Assembly (NCBI GenBank): GCA_945878385.1
Contig: CAMCTE010000075.1
Coordinates: forward strand, 1-11,385
DNA from: Azohydromonas lata NBRC 102462
GTDB taxonomy: Bacteria > Pseudomonadota > Gammaproteobacteria > Burkholderiales > Burkholderiaceae_C
DNA length: 11,385 nt
Direction: 5' to 3'
The notes beneath the pieces were generated by a model, which saw only the letters and a list, made by a program, of their open reading frames with translations, was not told the DNA's origin and did not search any database. A program made the position numbers and the translations under genes. Positions 6,664-11,385 of the stretch are shown one piece after another; within the stretch, counting starts at the first letter, position 1; each line of letters opens with the position of its first letter.

Positions 6664-7316
6664 TCGGTTTCTCCAAGAAGTTGCAGGTCCAGTGCGTCCA
6701 CCAGGGCCAGCCAACCCAGCCGGTACAGGGTACTGGCCTGGGCGAGTCGATCGGCCCGCACGGGCACATGGACATCGATATCGGTCAAGAGTTCCGCGCT
6801 CGGCGACACAGGCGCCTCGCGCGGGGAAGCGGTCCACAGCACCACCGAAAGTTCACGGTCATGCGCGGCCTCGATGAGCGGGGCCAAGGCCTGGGGCACG
6901 CCGGTGGAAGCCGGGCCCTCAAAGACCACCAACACATCCCCGGGCAGGCCCAAGGCATGCACCTGGCGGGCGAGTACCGCCGCAGGGTCGGCCGCAGCGC
7001 CGCCTACGGCTTGGGTGAGCGCGGCCGTCACGGCGGGGTCGGCACCCAGGGTGAGGGCGGGCAGGCCCGGGCGCGCGCGCTCGGCACCCCCCATGAACAG
7101 GGCGGCGGCGTACAGGGCGTCGGCCTGGGCCGAGCCGGTGCCGGCCACCAACAGTTTGCCGCCGCCGGTGACGGCGGCCAGCACCAGTTCGACGGCGGAT
7201 GCCACGGGCCGCGCCAGGGATTCGGCGGCCTGCACCAGCACATCGGCGGTGTCGTAGAACTGCTGCTGGATGCGCTGCTCGAGCATGGCGGGATCATAAG
7301 TCAGGGGGGCGGTCAT
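6660..7316 (-). CDS. SIS-domain protein in the DiaA/GmhA position, degenerate active site
   Basis: This 218-residue single SIS domain is recognisable from VTGGGKLLVAGTGSAQADAL (49-68), LGLPGDVLVVFEG (122-134) and LSVVLWTAS (156-164). By position between yraN and the dolP-like gene it corresponds to E. coli diaA, whose product binds DnaA and promotes timely initiation. Phosphoheptose isomerase GmhA is the close relative. The usual GNGxSAxxAxHF motif reads GTGSAQADALY here, so the histidine is missing. The usual T-S/R-G-N-S loop reads FEGPASTG (132-139). The usual R-x-x-R-I-Q-E-x-H segment reads RADRLAQASTLYRLG (187-201), losing Gln and His. Phosphosugar isomerisation and zinc binding therefore look unlikely, and a structural or regulatory role is inferred. 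The ATG at 7314-7316 has GAGG 7 bases upstream and lies 9 bases after the yraN stop. Its end overlaps the dolP start (ATGA). Confidence 0.85.
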   Translation of the reverse strand: MTAPLTYDPAMLEQRIQQQFYDTADVLVQAAESLARPVASAVELVLAAVTGGGKLLVAGTGSAQADALYAAALFMGGAERARPGLPALTLGADPAVTAALTQAVGGAAADPAAVLARQVHALGLPGDVLVVFEGPASTGVPQALAPLIEAAHDRELSVVLWTASPREAPVSPSAELLTDIDVHVPVRADRLAQASTLYRLGWLALVDALDLQLLGETE

Positions 7317-7325
7317 GCCGGCGCC

Positions 7326-7697
7326 TCATCCCAGAGCCTCGAACGCCCCGGGCCACCAATGCAGGGCCTCACCTTCCAGGGCCACGACATCAAAGCGGCA
7401 GGCAGGTGGGCGGCGCCAACGCAGCAGAAAGTGCTGCGCGGCGCGCACCAGGCGCTGCCGCTTGAGGGTGGTGATGCTGGCGCCGGCTCCACCCTGGCGG
7501 GCCTGTGCCCGCGCGCGCACTTCCACGAAGACGAGCGTGCCGTCCGGCGTGTGCATGATCAGGTCGATTTCGCCGCCGCGCCGAAAGGGGCCGCCCGCGA
7601 CCCGATAATTGCGCTGCACCAGCGTCAGACCCTGGGCCTGCAGGTAGCGGCAGGCGCGGTCTTCGGCCTCTGTTCCTTTTTGCTGCGTGAATCCCAC
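7326..7697 (-). CDS. yraN: YraN (UPF0102) endonuclease-fold protein
   Basis: This 123-residue protein of the YraN family has a restriction-endonuclease-like (PD-(D/E)xK) fold and poorly known function. Conserved features are QQKGTEAEDRACRYLQ (5-20), GGEIDLI (41-47), VFVEVR (56-61) and RFDVV (101-105). The acidic residues and EVR form the expected nuclease-like core. No ATG fits: the family-like sequence begins at two consecutive GTG codons (7698-7700 and 7695-7697), so one of these is the likely start, and I use the second. A longer frame to 7922 is antisense to rsmI. Only a weak GAG precedes the start. The gene is first of yraN-SIS-dolP and divergent from rsmI, with overlapping 5' ends. The same divergent pairing is known in E. 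coli, where lpoA lies between rsmI and yraN. Confidence 0.87.
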   Translation of the reverse strand: MGFTQQKGTEAEDRACRYLQAQGLTLVQRNYRVAGGPFRRGGEIDLIMHTPDGTLVFVEVRARAQARQGGAGASITTLKRQRLVRAAQHFLLRWRRPPACRFDVVALEGEALHWWPGAFEALG

Positions 7698-8682
7698 CAC
7701 CGTGCTCAGCGCTGCGGCCCAAGCGGCCGGTGCGCAAGACTTCCCTCCCGGCACACTGTATGTGGTGGCCACACCCATCGGCAACCTGGCCGACATCACC
7801 CTCCGGGCGGTCCACACCCTCTTTCTGGTGGACGCCGTGGCCTGCGAGGACACCCGCCAAAGTGCCCACCTCCTGACGAGCCTGGGCCTGCACAAACCCC
7901 TGCTGGCGGTGCACGAACACAACGAACGCGAGGGTGCACAACGCGTGTTGGAGCGGCTGGCCCGCGGCGAGCGGGTGGCCTACACCAGCGATGCGGGCAC
8001 ACCCGCGGTCAGCGACCCGGGCGCTGCGCTGGTGCAGGCGGTGCGTGCCGCCGGCCATCGCTGCATCCCGCTGCCCGGGGCCAGCAGCGCCTTGGCTGCA
8101 CTCAGCGTGGCCGGTGATGTGTCGGCTGCGGGCTTTCGTTTTGTGGGTTTTCTTCCGGCCAAGGGAGCAGCCCGCGCGGCCGCCTTGCGCGCGGCCACTC
8201 AGGATGCGGGCAGCGTGGTGCTGTTCGAATCGCCGCACCGCATCGAGGCCCTGGCCCAGGAATTGGCGTCGGCTTGCCCCTTGCGTTTGTTGACGGTGGC
8301 CAGGGAATTGACGAAACAGTTTGAAAGCGTTCACACCCTGCCCGCGCAGGCTTTCCCCGCGTGGCTGGCCGCCGACCCGAATCACCGAAGGGGGGAATTC
8401 GCCTTGGTGCTGCATGGCACCGGGACAGGGGCGCCCGTGGGTGGGGCCGCCCCTGGGGGGCCGCCGGTTGGGGGGTTGACGCCCGGCGCATCAGACGCCT
8501 CAACGCCTTCGAGCCCCGAGGAACAGGCGGCGCATCGGGTGCTCACCATCCTGCTGAAGGACCTGCCGGTGAAGCAGGCCTCCACGCTGGGAGCCGAAAT
8601 CACCGGCATCCCCAAAAAACGCCTGTATCAATGGGCCTTGGATTTGAAGGATGCCCGCGCGGCAGACGATGCCGATGCCTAG
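7687..8682 (+). CDS. rsmI: 16S rRNA 2'-O-ribose C1402 methyltransferase RsmI
   Basis: This 331-residue SAM-dependent tetrapyrrole-methylase-fold enzyme methylates the ribose of C1402 in 16S rRNA at the decoding site. Motifs in order are ATPIGNLADIT (28-38), CEDTR (53-57), SDAGTP (101-106), the SAM-binding PGASSALAALSVAG (130-143), GFLPAKG (154-160), ESPHR (181-185), ARELTK (205-210) and RRGEFALVL (234-242). A C-terminal helical domain ends with GIPKKRLYQWAL. It is about 45 residues longer than the E. coli protein. The excess is an N-terminal leader and a Gly/Pro/Ser linker at 244-279. The start is uncertain: GTG at 7687 or GTG at 7702, neither with a clear ribosome binding site, and the first overlaps the yraN start on the opposite strand. 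The stop TAG lies 9 bases before tldD. Confidence 0.92.
   Translation: MNPTTVLSAAAQAAGAQDFPPGTLYVVATPIGNLADITLRAVHTLFLVDAVACEDTRQSAHLLTSLGLHKPLLAVHEHNEREGAQRVLERLARGERVAYTSDAGTPAVSDPGAALVQAVRAAGHRCIPLPGASSALAALSVAGDVSAAGFRFVGFLPAKGAARAAALRAATQDAGSVVLFESPHRIEALAQELASACPLRLLTVARELTKQFESVHTLPAQAFPAWLAADPNHRRGEFALVLHGTGTGAPVGGAAPGGPPVGGLTPGASDASTPSSPEEQAAHRVLTILLKDLPVKQASTLGAEITGIPKKRLYQWALDLKDARAADDADA
8428..8475 (+). other. G-run cluster with quadruplex potential inside rsmI
   Basis: Five runs of three or more G occur at 8428-8431, 8439-8441, 8443-8446, 8455-8460 and 8470-8475, with intervening loops of 7, 1, 8 and 9 bases. They encode the Gly/Pro linker of RsmI. Of ten glycine codons around the linker, seven are GGG, whereas GGC dominates elsewhere in the window. 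The runs are seen directly; a folded quadruplex is inference. Confidence 0.45.
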
Positions 8683-8685
8683 AAT
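8680..8685 (+). promoter_or_regulatory. Candidate -10 element just before tldD
   Basis: TAGAAT overlaps the rsmI TAG stop and ends 6 bases before the tldD ATG, so a transcript started at the usual distance would begin at or next to the ATG (a leaderless message). No good -35 lies 16-18 bases upstream (GCGCGG at 8657-8662). It may be chance. Confidence 0.25.
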
Positions 8686-8691
8686 CGGCTG

Positions 8692-10158
8692 ATGATTTCA
8701 CGCGAACCCACCCTCGAACGCTTGGCCATCGCCGAAGGCCTGCTGCTGCAACCCAATGGCCTGAGCGAAGCGCATTTGGCGCGCGCACTGGCCACCATGG
8801 GCGAGCACCGCATCGACGACGCCGACCTGTACTTCCAGTTCACCCGGCACGAGGGCTGGAGCCTGGAAGAGGGCATCGTCAAGAGCGGCTCCTTCAGCAT
8901 CGACCAGGGCGTGGGCGTGCGTGCGGTGGCGGGCGAGAAGACGGCCTTCGCCTATTCCGACGATATTTCAGAGGCCGCGCTGCTGGATGCGGCGCGCACG
9001 GTGCGCACCATCGCCGCGGCGGGCCAAAGCCGCCGGGTGAAGGTGGGCGGCAACAAGCCGGTGGTGTCTTCCAGCCGTCTGCTGTACGGCACCACCGACC
9101 CCATCGGCACGCTGGACAGCGCGGCCAAGGTGGCCCTGCTGGAGCGCATGGAAAAGATGGCCCGCGCCAAGGACCCGCGCATCGTGCAGGTGATGGCCGG
9201 CGTGGCCGCTGAATACGATGTGGTGATGGTGGCGCGTGCCGACGGCACCCGCGCGGCCGATGTGCGGCCTCTGGTGCGCCTGAGTGTGACGGTGATTGCC
9301 GAGCAGAACGGCCGGCGCGAGGTGGGCTCGGGCGGCGGCGGCGGGCGCTACCCGCTGGGCTACTTCACCGACGAACGCCTGGCCGAGTATGTGGAACACG
9401 CCACCCGCGCGGCGCTGACGAATTTGGACAGCCGCCCCGCACCGGCCGGCGAGATGACCGTGGTGCTGGGCCCGGGCTGGCCCGGCATCCTGCTGCACGA
9501 AGCCATCGGCCACGGGCTGGAGGGTGACTTCAACCGCAAGGGCTCGAGCGCCTTCAGTGGCCGCATCGGCCAGCGCGTCGCGGCCAAGGGCGTGACGGTG
9601 CTTGACGACGGCACCATCCCCGACCGCCGGGGTTCCCTGAATGTGGACGACGAAGGCCAAGCCTCGCAACGCACGGTGCTGATCGAAGACGGCATTCTGC
9701 GCGGCTATATCCAGGATTCGATGAACGCCCGCCTGATGAAGGTGCGCCCCACCGGCAATGGCCGCCGCGAAAGCTATGCCCACACGCCCATGCCGCGCAT
9801 GACCAACACCTACATGCTGGCCGGCGACAAGGCGCCCGAGGAAATCGTGCGCAGCATCAAGAAGGGCCTGTACGCCACCAACTTCGGCGGCGGGCAGGTG
9901 GACATCACCAGCGGCAAGTTCGTCTTCAGCGCCAGCGAGGCCTTCTGGGTGGAAAACGGGAAGATCCAGTACCCGGTCAAGGGCGCCACGATCATCGGCA
10001 ACGGGCCCGATGCGCTCACGCGCGTGAAGATGATCGGCAACGACCTGGAACTTGACACCGGAGTGGGCACCTGCGGCAAGGAAGGCCAGAGCGTGCCCGT
10101 GGGCGTGGGGCAGCCCACCCTGCGCATCGACGGGCTGACGGTGGGCGGAACGGCTTGA
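8692..10158 (+). CDS. tldD: Metalloprotease subunit TldD
   Basis: This 488-residue protein is the catalytic subunit of the TldD/TldE (PmbA) heterodimeric zinc protease, which degrades or trims unfolded peptides. In E. coli it acts in microcin B17 maturation and CcdA turnover. The metal site is HEAIGH (269-274) within LLHEAIGHGLEGDFNRKGS (267-285). A conserved cysteine in GTCGKEGQSVPVGVGQP (459-475, Cys461) is the likely further ligand. Other family features are LYFQFTRHE (46-54) near the N-terminus, GGGGGRYPLGYF (214-225) and YIQDSMNARLM (339-349). Length fits the family (about 480). The ATG at 8692 lies 9 bases after the rsmI stop and has no clear Shine-Dalgarno. The gene ends in a 4-base overlap with the ilvA start. 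No tldE/pmbA partner is in the window, so it must lie elsewhere if the complex is made. Confidence 0.95.
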   Translation: MISREPTLERLAIAEGLLLQPNGLSEAHLARALATMGEHRIDDADLYFQFTRHEGWSLEEGIVKSGSFSIDQGVGVRAVAGEKTAFAYSDDISEAALLDAARTVRTIAAAGQSRRVKVGGNKPVVSSSRLLYGTTDPIGTLDSAAKVALLERMEKMARAKDPRIVQVMAGVAAEYDVVMVARADGTRAADVRPLVRLSVTVIAEQNGRREVGSGGGGGRYPLGYFTDERLAEYVEHATRAALTNLDSRPAPAGEMTVVLGPGWPGILLHEAIGHGLEGDFNRKGSSAFSGRIGQRVAAKGVTVLDDGTIPDRRGSLNVDDEGQASQRTVLIEDGILRGYIQDSMNARLMKVRPTGNGRRESYAHTPMPRMTNTYMLAGDKAPEEIVRSIKKGLYATNFGGGQVDITSGKFVFSASEAFWVENGKIQYPVKGATIIGNGPDALTRVKMIGNDLELDTGVGTCGKEGQSVPVGVGQPTLRIDGLTVGGTA

Positions 10159-11354
10159 TATCGCTGGCCGACATAGAGGCCGCCGCCGGCCGCCTGGCCG
10201 GCCAGGTGATGGAGACGCCCTTTGTGGAGTCGCGCACGCTGTCGGCCATCGTCGGCGCGCAAGTCTTCCTGAAGTTCGAGAACCTGCAGTTCACCGCGTC
10301 CTTCAAGGAACGCGGGGCCCTGAACAAACTGGCCTGCCTGAAACCTGAAGAGGCGCAGCGCGGGGTGATTGCCGCGTCGGCCGGCAACCACGCGCAGGGC
10401 GTGGCGCACCATGCCCAGCGTCTGGGGCTTCCGGCCACCATCGTGATGCCCACCTTCACGCCGCAGGTGAAGATCGAACGCACGCGCGGCTTCGGCGCGC
10501 AGGTGGTGCTGCATGGCGAGACCTTCGACGAAGCCCGAGCCGAGGCCACGCGCCGCGCACAAGCCGAAGGCCTGACCTTCATCCACGCGTTTGACGACCC
10601 GCTGATCATCGCGGGGCAGGGCACGGTGGGCCTGGAGATGCTGCGCCAGCAGCCGCAACTGGACTCGTTGGTGATTGCCGTGGGCGGCGGCGGGCTGATC
10701 GCCGGCATTGCCACGGCCGCCAAGGCGCTGCGGCCCGACATTGAAGTGGTGGGCGTGCAAACACGCCCCTTCCCGGCGGTGTTCAATGCCATCAAGGGCA
10801 CGCACCACCCGATCGGCACCTCTTCCCTGGCCGAGGGCATTGCGGTGGGCAGCCCCGGCGAACTCACCCAGGCCTTGATACGCCGGCATGTGGACGACAT
10901 GCTGCTGGTGGAAGAAGCCGACATCGAGCAGGCCATCGTGATGCTGCTGGACATCGAAAAGACGCTGGTGGAAGGCGCCGGTGCAGCCGGCCTGGCCGCG
11001 CTGATGGAAAACCGCGAACGCTTTGCCGGCCGGCGGGTGGGCCTGGTGCTGTGCGGTGGGAACATCGACCCGCTGCTGCTGGCGGCCATCATCGAGCGTG
11101 GCATGGTGCGGGCCGGGCGCCTGGTGCGCATTCGGGTGGAAGCCCGCGACGCGCCGGGCATCCTGGCCAGAATCACCGCAGTTTTAGGGAAAGTAGGCGC
11201 CAACATCGAAGAGGTGCATCACCAGCGCGCCTTTTCCACACTGTCCGCCCAGAGCGTGGAAATCGAGTTGGTGCTGGCCACCCGCAACCGGGCCCATGTG
11301 CAGGAGACGCTGGAGGCGTTGGCCGCTGCAGGGTTCACCGCAGCGGCGTACTGA
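10155..11354 (+). CDS. ilvA: Threonine ammonia-lyase (threonine deaminase) with one ACT domain
   Basis: This 399-residue fold type II PLP enzyme converts L-threonine to 2-oxobutanoate and ammonia, feeding isoleucine synthesis or threonine catabolism. The PLP lysine is Lys51 in TASFKERGA (47-55). Further marks are SAGNHAQG (75-82), the phosphate loop GGGGL (177-181), EGAGAAGL (273-280) and CGGN (300-303). A single ACT-type regulatory domain follows at about 325-398 (VRIRVEARDAPGILARI), so it belongs to the short form with one C-terminal ACT domain, not the biosynthetic type with two. The start is a TTG at 10155 overlapping the tldD stop (TTGA). It gives the expected N-terminus, and no ATG or GTG nearby fits better. 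Such an overlap implies coupled translation with tldD. A serine dehydratase activity is also possible. Feedback control cannot be read from the sequence. Confidence 0.93.
   Translation: MISLADIEAAAGRLAGQVMETPFVESRTLSAIVGAQVFLKFENLQFTASFKERGALNKLACLKPEEAQRGVIAASAGNHAQGVAHHAQRLGLPATIVMPTFTPQVKIERTRGFGAQVVLHGETFDEARAEATRRAQAEGLTFIHAFDDPLIIAGQGTVGLEMLRQQPQLDSLVIAVGGGGLIAGIATAAKALRPDIEVVGVQTRPFPAVFNAIKGTHHPIGTSSLAEGIAVGSPGELTQALIRRHVDDMLLVEEADIEQAIVMLLDIEKTLVEGAGAAGLAALMENRERFAGRRVGLVLCGGNIDPLLLAAIIERGMVRAGRLVRIRVEARDAPGILARITAVLGKVGANIEEVHHQRAFSTLSAQSVEIELVLATRNRAHVQETLEALAAAGFTAAAY
11322..11347 (+). terminator. GC stem-loop at the end of ilvA
   Basis: GCCGCTGC (11322-11329) pairs perfectly with GCAGCGGC (11340-11347) around a 10-base loop, 4 bases before the stop codon. 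A T-run is absent. It may help end or stabilise the rsmI-tldD-ilvA transcript, or may simply reflect alanine codons on both sides. The 31 bases after the stop hold nothing else I can support. Confidence 0.25.
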
Positions 11355-11385
11355 GACCTGCGGGGCGAGGGTCATGGGCTAGGGG

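Noticed and set aside
6681..8117. 478-codon plus-strand open frame
   Set aside because: It is antisense to the SIS gene and yraN and then runs over rsmI in another frame. Its Gly/His/Gln-rich composition is typical of shadow frames in GC-rich DNA.
8968..9783. Long minus-strand open frame under tldD
   Set aside because: No recognisable domain, composition of a shadow frame, and fully covered by the well-supported tldD gene.
9810..11206. Two long minus-strand open frames (359 and 396 codons) under tldD and ilvA
   Set aside because: Low-complexity, Arg/Ser/Ala-rich or His-rich translations, entirely antisense to conserved enzymes.
11184..11375. Short minus-strand frame at the right edge
   Set aside because: Almost wholly antisense to ilvA, with no family-like sequence; only 31 bases lie beyond ilvA, too little to judge.
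1..11385. Defence island, prophage, transposon or CRISPR content
   Set aside because: All genes are intact, recognisable chromosomal families with uniform GC-rich composition. No direct repeats, integrase, transposase or repeat-spacer pattern was seen.

Overview
The window is a gene-dense, GC-rich stretch of bacterial chromosome. Gene content and residue-level resemblance point to a betaproteobacterium of the order Burkholderiales, perhaps Comamonadaceae or a neighbour. That placement is inferred from protein families and gene order and was not tested by a search. I found ten complete protein genes and one gene cut by the left edge. I saw no rRNA, tRNA, CRISPR array, insertion sequence, prophage gene or integration scar. 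All genes are intact, and short overlaps join most neighbours.

Layout from left to right. (1) Positions 1-763 (+) hold the 3' part of a PLP-dependent cysteine-synthase-like enzyme. (2) A 219-base gap follows, with small GC-rich hairpins, a short inverted repeat and a strong ribosome binding site. (3) gdhA (983-2317, +) encodes a glutamate dehydrogenase-type enzyme. It converges on rocF (arginase, 2380-3315, -), with a perfect 7-bp stem-loop between them. (4) rocF is overlapped by its upstream partner yggS (3296-4009, -), a PLP-homeostasis protein. (5) A 57-base divergent spacer separates yggS from pilT (4067-5107, +), the retraction ATPase of type IV pili. (6) pilT overlaps by 4 bp a beta-hydroxyacid dehydrogenase (5104-6006, +). 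(7) Its stop codon directly abuts the stop codon of a convergent operon read leftwards, yraN - SIS-domain gene - dolP-like lipoprotein (7697 down to 6007). (8) Divergent from that operon, with overlapping 5' ends, lies a rightward group rsmI - tldD - ilvA (7687-11354). The last 31 bases show nothing I can support.

Functional reading. Two conserved bacterial neighbourhoods are recognisable. The yggS-pilT pair matches the yggS-pilT-pilU order known in Pseudomonas, but pilU is absent here. The rsmI / yraN-SIS-dolP block matches the E. coli rsmI / lpoA-yraN-diaA-dolP region, but lpoA is absent. gdhA and rocF both bear on glutamate and arginine nitrogen metabolism. tldD-ilvA adds a peptide-processing metalloprotease subunit and threonine deaminase.

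This is mostly ordinary core chromosome, and I do not see an undescribed defence or mobile system. The points most worth a second look are: the SIS-domain protein, which has lost the usual phosphosugar and metal residues; the divergent PilT without PilU; a G-rich, GGG-codon linker inside rsmI with quadruplex potential; and very compact gene junctions, including back-to-back stop codons, overlapping divergent starts and a possible leaderless tldD.
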